Shown here: positions 54,500 through 64,000 of the stretch, one piece after another | Layout: each line of letters starts with the position of its first letter | Position numbering within the stretch: position 1 is the first letter of the stretch | From: Pristionchus mayeri | Lineage: Eukaryota > Nematoda > Chromadorea > Rhabditida > Neodiplogasteridae | Length of the DNA: 64,000 bases | NCBI GenBank assembly: GCA_036245805.1 | Contig: BTRK01000005.1 | Coordinates: 5,580,001 to 5,644,000 of the forward strand | Direction: 5' to 3' | Made by a program: the position numbers and the translations under genes | The notes under the pieces: model-generated | What the model was told of the DNA's origin: nothing | What the model saw: only the letters and a program-made list of their open reading frames with translations | Database searches by the model: none

Positions 54500-55109
54500 C
54501 TGCAAAGAACACCGTAATAGCCAAAGTAAATGTATCAGTTACATTTAGCAGAAATTCGCCTCCCCGTTGCTTCAAGTGAGAGATTACGGTAGAATAGAGT
54601 ACGGTGGAAACGACAAAAACAAAGAAACGTTGGTGCATATTCGCAAAGGGGATTGCAAGTTTAAAATTGTATAAAATTTCACTAGGTGAGTTCGTGTTGT
54701 CTTTCGATTATAACCACTCGGTAATGTTTGGCATTTGCTTCTTACGACGTTGGTAGTCGATTAATAATCATATATTGATTTTCTACGATTACGGTAATCA
54801 GAACGAATGAAATTATTTTCGAAATTGGATGAGTATAGTCTAGATATCGACGTGGAAACTAGGGTACTCGAACAAGAAATCATACAAGAACAGTAATCAG
54901 GGTGAAACTATAGAGGGGGTTGATTTTACTATCCGCTAACTGCTCATGCGATTCCCAAACGACTAATTCATTGCATTTTGAGAAATTATGATGTGCGTAG
55001 GAAAATAATTCCACCTGGGTGGTTAACGAGTTTTTTTCTGAACTATGTGCAAAACCATTGCCAACACTTTTTGTTATTCCATCCTTCTCTCTTCATTGCC
55101 CATCTCATT
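54500..55109. other. Junction between second block and TFB1M pseudogenes
   Basis: Nothing supported in 0.6 kb apart from isolated TACGGTA motifs. Confidence 0.4.
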
Positions 55110-55841
55110 CAGGCGCCTGCTTCGTTCCTCCTCCTAAAATTGTCGTGGGTATCGTTTGATTCGCGCCACTTTCAGTGCCAAAAGCCAGCTCGCCATTCTA
55201 ACCGATCTTTGATCTTGTACCATTTCGAAGGACATTTGATCTTACGATTATTGCCTGGGGTGTACTATCGTTTGATTATTGAAATGGAACAGCCGACTTT
55301 TAACGATGTTGAAAAAATATTTTCCGAGAAGGGACATTGAGGCTACACAAATGCATGAAATCGTTTCCATTTTGTCTCCAATTAATGAGCGCGAATAGCT
55401 GCAGATATTCAAATCATGTTTATCCTCTGAATGCAAACAGGTCCGATGGTTGAGCAGTGGGATGTTTTCAAGCTCGAAGTTGAAATTGGACAAACATTTG
55501 TGTTTTTAGGTTGTGGAGAAGCTGGTCCCGTAGGTCTTCCATTATCGACAGAAATGCATCCTGAAGGGACTGAAGACTCTCTACCCTGAGGAGATAGCGG
55601 ATGACATTGCGCATGAGGTATACTATAGAATGGGTTACGGTAGACGATTCTTTAAATGCAATCGAAAAGATATGGTAATCATAAGATACTGTAAAGAGTT
55701 GAAATGAGGTACGATAGTATACAATTACTTTTAATGTTGAGAGAAGAGCTATGAAGTCATAGGATGGGTATGCTAGAGGGTAGCCACTCTCTATTTGACA
55801 TAATTCGGATGAGAAATTAGTTTATGGATGCTATTCTATTG

Positions 55842-56255
55842 TAGACTTTGCTAAATGAGAGATGAGAGACTCTCGAGAGATCATTTCGAAAAATTCCGTT
55901 TCACTGAACGGTCTGACTCTCGGATAATTTTGAATACGAGACTCGCCTCTCGTCGAGAGCTCTCGCGAAACATTCAAATTAGTTCTCTCGACGAGAGTCG
56001 CGAAACGCTCGTTTATTTCTCCTCCTCTATGAGTCGAGAGCGGCGAACGCGCGAAAGAATCGAGATATGTTTCAAACATAATTGTTAAACCGTTCTCGCT
56101 TTCGCGAAACAACAGCTCTCGCGAGAGCTCTCGCCTCTTGATTGAGAGGCAAAAAGAGACTGACCAGCCTCTCGCTCGAATAGATCGAAATGAGAGGGAT
56201 CTCGACCAAGAGCGAGAGAGAGTTTCGTGAAAAATCTCTCATTTAGCGAAGTCTA
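55842..56255. mobile_element. hAT-type MITE, 414 bp, packed with CTCTCGCGAGAG motifs
   Basis: Inverted ends TAGACTTTGCTAAATGAGAG and CTCTCATTTAGCGAAGTCTA with a perfect 8-bp target duplication TTCTATTG (55834-55841, 56256-56263). The body contains many self-complementary CTCTCG/CGAGAG and TTTCGCGAAA-type motifs, possibly transposase-binding subterminal repeats. Confidence 0.92.
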
Positions 56256-56433
56256 TTCTATTGCGTCATGTGAAGAAAGAATAACCTAGGTGGATTGTAA
56301 TTGCACTTGCTGTCCAACAGTGCTCCACAACATCATCCAATGATTCTTCTCGCCGTTCATGTCACTCACGCATACACTTCTGTGTCTTCACAAATTTTGA
56401 TGTTCGATGTTTGATTCCTCCCTTCTCTCCAAA

Positions 56434-56470
56434 GACGTCGTAGTAGGCGTGCCACCCCTACTACGACGTC
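56434..56470. repeat. Perfect 14-bp hairpin in TFB1M pseudogene A
   Basis: GACGTCGTAGTAGG and CCTACTACGACGTC around a 9-nt loop. The corresponding place in pseudogene B (about 60190-60212) keeps only the right half. Confidence 0.75.
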
Positions 56471-56877
56471 AATCCGATTGAGAGTGGAGGAGTACGCTGC
56501 AATGACTGCAGTATATGAGAGACAGTGCAACGAGAGTACGGTGGAGGTAGAGATTACTGTAGGTTGGGGATACGGTATGGGGTGAAAGAGGGCATTAGAG
56601 CGATTACTGTACTAATGACTCGAGTTATGCTTGATATTTTACTGATGAATTATTTTTTGGTATTCAACCTATTTCACACAAATTATGTCGTTTAAGTTTT
56701 ATTATTTTGAGTCTGCAATTGAAGCCCTACCAAATTTTCGTGATATAATTGCTATTGCCAGAGATATGCTAGAGGACGGTTATTGATTTTGTAACCTACC
56801 AAAAATATATCCAAAGTGCCCGGTTTCTTCCCGTATCGAAAGAAGAAAGTAAAAAGATTTTTAAAAATTATTTTTAG

Positions 56878-57530
56878 ACCTTGTTGCCACCCAATCTTGT
56901 GCGCGCACTGCATTTTATAAAAGGCGCTTTTCTAATTGAAATGACTAGTAGAATTTGTGCGTCGACAAATATTGAAATCCGAGCTGTGATTGGAGCAATG
57001 GTAACCGCTTCGTTTCGTTGAAAAATCAAATATTTAACAATTGCATCCCTGTACATCCCATTTAATTTACGAAAATAATTCCATCATCTTATCAACTTCC
57101 CTCATCGAGGTTTCAGAAACCACCTTATATGTTACTCTGAATTTTGCGAATGGTGAATACACAGATCAGGCACTTTCCCGTGTCGCTCCCATGTCATGTG
57201 ATACACAGATAACGGGACTGGCAATTACTTAAGCATAGCCGTTCGATCACATTCGATCAGATCAGATAGCCGTTCGATCAGATAGCACATCGGGTGCAAG
57301 AAAAGGCTTCTCTATTGCATGTTCTCTCGTGAAACTGGAAAATTGTGAGAGAGTGTGCTAAATATAGAGATGTAATCACGCGTGAATCTCACATTGAAGT
57401 CCTAGTTCCATTGCATTTTCCATTGCAGGTTACCCTCTCCTCGCTCTGCTCCCTCCCCAATTCCATCCCTCCTCCCCACTGCTCAGCCATCCTCGCCGAG
57501 GGAATCAAACTCAATGAATTCCTTGTATGA
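56878..57530 (+). CDS. Terminal exon pair of an unrecognised gene, copy A
   Basis: Exons 56878..57000 (41 codons; LHFIKGAFLIEMTSRICAST, then NIEIRAVIGAM) and 57429..57530 (VTLSSLCSLPNSIPPP, CSAILAEGIKLNEFLV and stop), both phase 0 with good splice sites. Differences from copy B are mostly conservative (A/T, I/F, V/A). No family is recognised and no upstream exon was found, since the preceding sequence is TFB1M pseudogene. It could be the 3' end of a real gene caught in the duplications, or an alternative TFB1M tail. Confidence 0.45.
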
Positions 57531-58004
57531 ATCCCTCACTTGACCGCACTCTTTAGCATTCCCTGATCACCTTTCGCTTTATCTAGTTGCTGAGAGAGCA
57601 AACGAGAAGAGACAGGAGCTAATTGTTTTCGTAGAGAGGATCTATTTTGTGTGGTAAGCCGTTAGCCCTGGTAAAGCAGGGAAAGGCACCGGTTCCATGT
57701 GGGGATTTATGGGTGGTTCATGAACAGTGCACGGAGGATATTTTTGAATTCGAACAAGCGAAAATTGATGTCAGAGATCACATGTAGGATTCGGGATGCC
57801 CCAATCGCAGTAGTTCGCCGTGTACCCTTTTCTTCTATAATGTGACAATGATTTTCGTCTTAACCATAAAAAAATCGAATTCCCCTTCCCATCATCTGAA
57901 AAATTACTGCCGAACAACACTTTTCATTGTCCGATGATAAAATTTGCAATATTGAGCGAGAACGAAATATATGAAATATAGAGGCATTTTATCTCCTGTT
58001 TCAG
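57531..58004. other. Spacer before TFB1M pseudogene B
   Basis: No gene seen; it resembles 61391-61768 in the neighbouring tandem copy. Confidence 0.4.
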
Positions 58005-60282
58005 ATGTACGGCGGAATTGGAACGTCGATTTGCCAAGGCTCGCAAAATGAAAGGATCATCACTTGAAAAGTAGGCGGAGTTTATTTTTATTGATTAATC
58101 ATCTTTTCTTAACCAATTATTTTTTCACTACCTCTATAATGTGGTTTTTCACTACCTCTATAATGTGATTCTGCCCATAAGACGATCGGAGGATTGCTGT
58201 ACTATGGATTCAAAGAGCTCTATAGAAATTGCGAAGCGCCACTCTAGCTGGTCGTCTACATTCTGCTTTCATAAAGAAAAAGTTCTGGAAAAATAGTTAG
58301 TTGTTGATAATTCAATTGCAGATTGGGCGTTCATCAGTCGTGCTACAGGGCTATTGGGTGTGCGAGGTACGGTAGTTATTCATTTTTCAATTTCCTGAAA
58401 GTGTTTCCGATTTCGAATGACTAGGGTGCAATGGGTTTCACTAATTCGTTATTAAATGTTACTCAGCTGTTTCCGGTAATAACGGGTCCTCGTGCTTTGA
58501 AAAGAACTTTATTTCTGCAGTTCCTCAGTAGTAATAAATTAATGTATGTTACCGTGCTCACCAAAAATCTCTGTCAGGTTGGTCCCGGACCTGGCGGCAT
58601 ACTGCAGGACTGGAGAGAGTTGACGTAATCGAGATCGACCATCGATTCATCCCCGCCCTGCACGTATACGGTAGGCAGGAAGGACACGGTAGTCGTAAGT
58701 GTTGAATAGAGGGGTGTTATAGCAATGAGAGAGAAACGGGATGGCGGTGAAAATGAATTATTTAATGAGGGAATTATCGCGACTTCCATATTCAGGAGAG
58801 ATTATAGATGCAATGAAACTAGTTTGTGACTAAAACAAGTATTTGCGTTACGAATTCATTGAGTAGCAGGTGCTATTGTAGAGCGTATTGATTTATCGAT
58901 TGATTGTATCACCTCTCCCAGGCGGCGGAAGGGTGACTGCACGTCCACCGGCCGATCCTGAAGACGTGTGTTGGAGAGATCTGAAGCAAGGAAAGTTAGT
59001 ATGTTTAGCTTTAAAAAGATGAAATATGAACATTTTATAAAATCGGAACGTATGTATGTCCCTTGAAAATGTTGTTATATCAGAACGCAAGTCCGTCTGG
59101 ATCATCAGCAATCTCCCATTCAACATCGCCTCCCCCGTTGATTATCAAGTGTGGTGATTGCAGATTTTAGTACGTCAGAAGAGGTAAAATCTAATGTTTT
59201 GTGGCATTTCGAAAAAGTGCAGGGTTGATTTTAAAAAAAAATCACTACGATCGAAATTGGATAAAGTCAGAAGCTAGACATAAACAAGCAAACTAGAGTA
59301 CTGTAACAAAAGTCATCTACAAGTACACTAATCAAGGTGGACCAAATAGTGGTGTGAATTTTTTTCAGCGCTAAGAGAAGAAACAATTGCTCACGGCTTA
59401 ATTTATATTTTTTGGGAAGTTGGTGAAACTATGACACGCTTGGAAATTATCGAAATATTTCAATACGTTACCATCCCATCTTATCTTGTCAGCTTTATCT
59501 GTCCCGTTCTCACTTTCCACCCTCCATCTACTTTTTTTCAAATACATTGCAGCTCTCTCGATCTCTTAACTGACGATAGACTATGTGTGAATCTGAATGA
59601 GTCACAGGTTAATTCAGGTGCTTGCTTCGTTCCTCCTCCTAAAATTTACGTGGCGTAGTCCGATTCGTGCCACTTCCAGTGCCAAAAGCCAGTCAATTAC
59701 AACGACTTTCGCGAAATCATGACCGAGATGAAACATTGAGGTTGCACAAATGCTTCAAATTGTTTCCGTTTTATGTGCGGATGATGGTATGCTGTGTGAA
59801 TGGGATACGGTAGTCGTTTCTGTCAATGTTTATCAGGATATGGGATTTATATGATGCTATGGAGAGTTGAGACGGAAGTGTACAGTTACTGCTAAACTTG
59901 AGATGAGCGAGCAAGGGATGGGATATAGTGGGTACGATGGAGGGTAAATAGGATCGAGTTGGAAGAATCAGGATGGACAAGTAGTTGTTGGCTGCCAACA
60001 GTCATGCTCTTGTGATCTTACGCCGAAAAATTAGCCGTGGCGGTTTGGAATTTCAATTGATCTCCAACAGTGTTCCGTAACAATGTCTGATGATTTCGGA
60101 CCGTTTCGTCATTGTGCAAACTAAACTTATCGAAATATTCTCTGGGCCTATACCTCATGCCGACCTTTGGTCTCTCAGGTACTTCGTGGTACGTGTGTCT
60201 CCCCTACGACGACTTCCATCCGATTGGGAGCGGAGGAGTACGCTGCAATGGCTGCGCTCTATGAGAGACAATGTCACGAGTG
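58005..60282 (+). pseudogene. TFB1M: TFB1M pseudogene B (most exons, several lesions)
   Basis: Ordered pieces: 58005..58070, an exon ending like TFB1M exon 1 (CTTGAAAA|GTAGGCGGAG); 58322..58371, LQGYWVCE; 58579..58666, VGPGPGGILQ then a frame change to RVDVIEIDHRFIPALH; about 58919-58985, AAEG, stop, LHVHRPILKTCVGEI, stop; about 59093-59150, the methyltransferase motif ISNLPFNIASP followed by a frame change; about 59620-59657, ACFVPPPKIYVA; and about 60205-60282, IRLGAEEYAAMAALYERQCHE. At least two stops and two frameshifts exclude function. Confidence 0.88.
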
Positions 60283-60642
60283 AGTACGGTAGATGGGATT
60301 ACTGTAGGTTGGGGATACGGAAGGTAGGGTGTGGATGACAGAGGGCATTAGAGAGATTAATGTACCAATGACTCGAGCCATGTTTGATATTTTGCTGATA
60401 ATTTCTTTTTGGCATTCAACATTTTTCACAAAAAGATTTTTGTTGATTAATTTGTATACTGCAATGAAAGCCCCACCAAAGGTTCGTGATAGAATGGCTA
60501 TTGTCACACATGTGGAACACACATCTACGAGAGGATCATTCTTGATTTTGTAACTTGACAAAAATATTTCCCGAGTGCCCGGTCTCTTCCTGTATGACTA
60601 CTCGAAGAAGAACGAGAAAAGATTTTATTACAATATTTTTAG

Positions 60643-61390
60643 ACCTTTTTGGCGCCCAATCTTGCGCGCGTACTGCATTTTATAAAAGGCACCTTTCTAT
60701 TTGAAATGACTAGTCGAATTTGTGCGTCTACAAATATTGAAATCCGAGTTGTGACTGGAGCAATGGTAAGCACTTAATTTCATTGACAAATCAAATATTT
60801 CACAACTGTAATCCTTTAAATCCCATTACATTTACGAATGTAATGTCATCGTATTAGCAACTTCCCTCACTGAGATTTTAAAAACAAGCTTCTTGCGAAG
60901 CGAGTGAATTCCTCATTCGCTCATGGCAAATTCTAATACTAATCACTTTCGCGTTTCGCTTCCTCGTCAAGTGGTAAGCAAACAATGAAGCCAGCAATAT
61001 CTCGAGCTTTTAATTGGTATTTCAAAATTACTATTTCCATGTTTAAATAAAGCAAATGTAATTCGAACAGTATTACAGCAGAAGTAGACGTACTTTGCCA
61101 TTCGAATTTTCGCGCGAGTGCAAAAAAACGTGAGATATTATGACAAATGAAGAGAGCAACATGTTTAACTAGAGTTCGAAATTCGCATGACCGTGTTTTC
61201 ATTTTCTATGTGCTATCACCACTCGATCAGTCTAGAGAATGTGAAAGTGCATAGACGAGCACATCTTCCATTACAGGTTACCCTCTCCTCGCTCTGCTCC
61301 CTCCCCAATGCCATCCCTCCTCCCTACGCATTCAAGCACTGCTCAGCCATCCTCGCCGAGGGAATCAAACTCAATGAATTCCCCGAATGA
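60643..61390 (+). CDS. Terminal exon pair of an unrecognised gene, copy B
   Basis: Exons 60643..60765 (LARVLHFIKGTFLFEMTSRI, then NIEIRVVTGAM) and 61277..61390 (VTLSSLCSLPNAIPPPYAFK, then HCSAILAEGIKLNEFPE and stop). Both are open with canonical splice sites and phase 0. Compared with copy A, this version keeps a YAFK segment that copy A lacks. No domain is recognised. Confidence 0.45.
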
Positions 61391-61768
61391 ATCCCTTTCT
61401 TTAGCGCACTCTCTAGCATTCTCTGACCACCGTTCGCTTAGCTGCAGAGAAAGCAATCGAGAAGAGCTGACCGCTTTGATGTCCCGATAGTTGTAGATCT
61501 TATTGAAAACGTGTAATTGTTGTTTCGTTGATGTTTGAATTCTTATATTTTTAAATCTTTAATTATTTGCTGATAAAAAATGGATTTTCAAACGTCAAGT
61601 TTGTAACAGGAGCTAATCGTTTTCGTCGAGAGAATTTATATTGTGGTGGCTGGTTGAACATTGATATCAGAGATCACCTGTAGGAAAAGGGATGCACTAA
61701 TAGTCGAACTGTGCATTATCAGCTAAGAAAATGAGCGAAAGGGAGATGCATTTTATCTCCAATTTCAG

Positions 61769-61833
61769 ATGTACGATGGATTGGAACATCGATTCGCCAA
61801 AGCTCGCAATATGAAAGGATGCTCACTTGAAAA
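61769..61833 (+). pseudogene. Chimeric MCPH1/TFB1M exon
   Basis: Starts like the MCPH1 exon at 14036 (MYDGLEHRFAKA versus MYRGLERRFAEA, including the TTTCAG acceptor) and ends like TFB1M exon 1 with its intron start (GAAAA|GTGGGCGGAGTTTA). A sister is at 58005-58070. Confidence 0.65.
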
Positions 61834-61921
61834 GTGGGCGGAGTTTATTTTTATTGATTAATCATCTTTTCTTAACTAATTTTCTTTTCATTACCTATAC
61901 AATATACAATACAATATACAA

Positions 61922-64000
61922 TATTTTATTCAAGCCTCAGGTCAATAGCCTGTTGAAAGGAACGGCCATTCCATTGGATGGGATCTCTTCTGCACTTATT
62001 AGCCCATGTTACTCCAAATACTTTGACAAATTCGTCTCGCCATCTGATTTTTGGGCGTCCAGGAGGTCGCAATCTATCCCACGGTGTCCAATTGAGAATT
62101 CTTGTAGTCCATCTATTGTCGTCCAGCGTAGCTAGTCTCTTCGCCCAATTCCATTTTCTCCGCATCGCTCGTACTCGAATGTCCTCTAAGGGCACCTTCC
62201 TACTGAGCCAATCGTTGGTCTTCCGATCAAATCTAGTCACGCTGGCCATTTTCCTCATCATAGATCTCTGTGCTACAATCAGTCTTTTCCGCTCAGACTT
62301 CGTAGTGCTCCAAACTTCACTTCCATAAGGAAAACTAGGCTCGATGCACATTCTGAATACTTTTGTCTTGAGCGCCATTGCCACACTTCGACTAGTCATG
62401 AATTCTTGAAACTTGTTAAATGATCTCCATGCTGCACCTATCCTACTATTCAATTCCAGCTTCAAGTCCTGATCGAATGATAAACGAACACCCAGGTAGA
62501 TGAATTGATTAACATATTCTAGCGTTTTGCCATCTATTCGTTGAGGAGTTGGTACTGTATTGCACATCATAACTGTCTTTTTCTGATTGATTTCCAATCC
62601 TGCATACTTGCTTTCAGTGCATAATTGACTTAGCATGGTTCTCCTTTGAGCAATGTGAAATTAAGACAATGTCATCCGCGTATCGTAAATGATTCAGTTT
62701 CTCTCCATCCACTTCAATTCCACATCCTTCCCAATTCAGCTTACGGAAAATCTCTTCAACGACTGCATTGAAAAGGTGTGGTGAGATCGGATCCCCTTGT
62801 TTGACTCCTCTATCAATCTCGATAGGAATTTTGGCTTGTCCAATTCGCACTGATACTTGGCTTGCATTGTATATGAATCACAGGGTATTGATTATTTTGG
62901 GATGAATACCGTGATTTGAAATAGCTTCCCACACTTTGTCAAATTCGACGCTATCAAACGCTTTTTTGTAGTCAATAAACACGAGATATACGGGGAAACG
63001 ATATTCCTCTGATTTTTGGAGTAATTCTGTTAGAGTGAAAATATGGTCCGTAGTAGAGAAATTCCTTCGAAATCCCGCTTGCTCTCTGGTCTGATTGTCG
63101 GAAAGTTGATTCGCAATTCGTGAGTCGATTACTGAAGTGAATAACTTGTAGATTATGTTCAACAACGAAATCGGGCGATAGTTCGAAATGTCCAAGACGT
63201 TTCCTTTTTTGAATATCAGAGATATTGTTGCGTCGGACAATTCGTTGGGAACACACTCTTCTAATATCCACTTGTTGAATAGATCTGTGATGGGACGCGT
63301 AAGCAATTCCATTCCGCATTTCAACATCTCTGCTTTAATTCGATCAGGTCCGGGTGCTTTGTCATTCTTCAACTGCACGATTCCTCTTTTGATTTCACTT
63401 TTCACTTTTTTTAAGAATGGTAAGAACTGATCATTACATCGGAAATGTCTCCTTTTTGGCCTTATCGTGCGTTTATACAACTCATTGTAGAATGATTTGA
63501 CAAGTGAGTGAATCTCCGATTTGTTCTTGGCGACAGTACCGTCATTCTTCTCCAACTGGCTGAGTTGAGTCTTGCCTATTTGAGAGGCTGGCAAAGCTCT
63601 CTTGGTACTCTTCCCATAATACACGGCTCTCCGCACAGTCTCCACGTGTCCGCGGTATAAGTCGTCCTTGATGGAGAAACGAAGGGCTTTTCCCGTGAGT
63701 GAAAAGTTGATTCTGTTAAGAGGCGTATTTGGGGTGTACTTCAGCCTCCTTCTTTCATCAAACAGCTGTTTCGTTCTATTGGAAAATCGTTCATTGCGTG
63801 GTTTGGGGATCATACATTGGCCGGCTGTTGCTATGAGAGTATTTCGCAATCGATCGTAACCATTGAACTCTTTGGAGATTACTGTATACATTGCGGTTGT
63901 GAACAGTTGCTTAGAAAATTCAGTTGGATTTTTCGCTTTCCGAGGGAAAAACCGGATTGACGAATCAAGCCGGATCTTTGCCATCACCAAACGATGATCA
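61922..64000 (-). mobile_element. RTE-type LINE, broken, continuing beyond the window
   Basis: On the minus strand the reverse transcriptase reads through SPGPDRIKAEMLKCG-like (APGPD), FIDYKKAFDSVEF, KQGDPISPHLFN, YADDIVLIS and the C-terminal GRPKIRWRDEF. It is related to, but clearly diverged from, the intact LINE at 10.5-13.4 kb. A CGA-type codon is TGA after KIINTL (62878-62880), and a frameshift follows YADD near 62630-62640, so it is inactive. The 3' end carries a TATTGTATATTG-type microsatellite tail (61898-61922). It is inserted just downstream of the chimeric exon; the endonuclease lies outside the window except its last residues (DHRLVMAKI). Confidence 0.92.

Larger units (their letters stand above)
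55110..56556 (+). pseudogene. TFB1M: TFB1M pseudogene A (3' exons only)
   Basis: Pieces in gene order: ACFVPPPK (about 55117-55140); an exon at 55510..55617 reading VVEKLVP, a stop, VFHYRQKCILKGLKTLYPEEIADDIAHE; and RLRVEEYAAMTAVYERQCNE (about 56480-56545). These match the C-terminal half of the rRNA dimethylase, whose 5' end is at 1-336 on the other strand. A 414-bp hAT MITE lies between the second and third pieces. The N-terminal exons are absent. Confidence 0.8.

Overview
This is nuclear DNA of a nematode, judged from three things. Genes are split into many short exons by introns with TTTCAG-type acceptors and GT donors. There is a divergent F-box gene of the kind that is expanded in nematodes. 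Introns are full of small inverted-repeat elements and dispersed TACTGTAG/GTACGGTAG motifs. The species cannot be named from the sequence. Nothing bacterial, plasmid, phage or CRISPR-like was seen.

Left end (1-6.7 kb): two housekeeping genes on the minus strand, a mitochondrial 12S rRNA dimethyladenosine transferase (TFB1M-like; only its first 1.2 exons are inside the window) and a complete eight-exon guanylate kinase (198 aa). A 2.4-kb divergent spacer separates them from the main gene. Centre-left (6.7-25.8 kb): a 26-27 exon plus-strand gene for a microcephalin/MCPH1-like BRCT protein (812-822 aa). Every exon phase closes. Its introns carry a 1.6-kb palindrome with a SINE in one arm, a full-length RTE LINE with an intact ORF, two abutting 1.5-1.7 kb palindromes, a small Helitron, hAT-type MITEs and an intact mariner.

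Next (25.8-34 kb): a guanylate-kinase exon fragment, an F-box-like gene with a 1.35-kb Tc1/mariner-type palindrome in intron 1, a 544-bp hAT element, and a complete minus-strand cyclophilin (186 aa). The block then repeats in tandem (about 35.2-54.5 kb): an MCPH1 pseudogene lacking its first exons and carrying several lesions, a second F-box copy with a nonsense codon, and a cyclophilin exon fragment. This second MCPH1 copy is flanked by guanylate-kinase exon 4 on one side and exon 5/6 on the other.

Right end (55-64 kb): two head-to-tail TFB1M pseudogenes, each followed by an unrecognised but open exon pair, then a broken RTE LINE on the minus strand running off the window.

Because the two MCPH1 blocks are paralogous, many transposon insertions have a matching empty site in the other copy. 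This fixes their boundaries and shows that they inserted after the duplication. The locus reads as four housekeeping genes (MCPH1, guanylate kinase, TFB1M, cyclophilin) shuffled into partial copies by repeated local duplication, with transposons filling the introns. I did not find a gene set that looks like a new enzymatic system. The novelty is structural.
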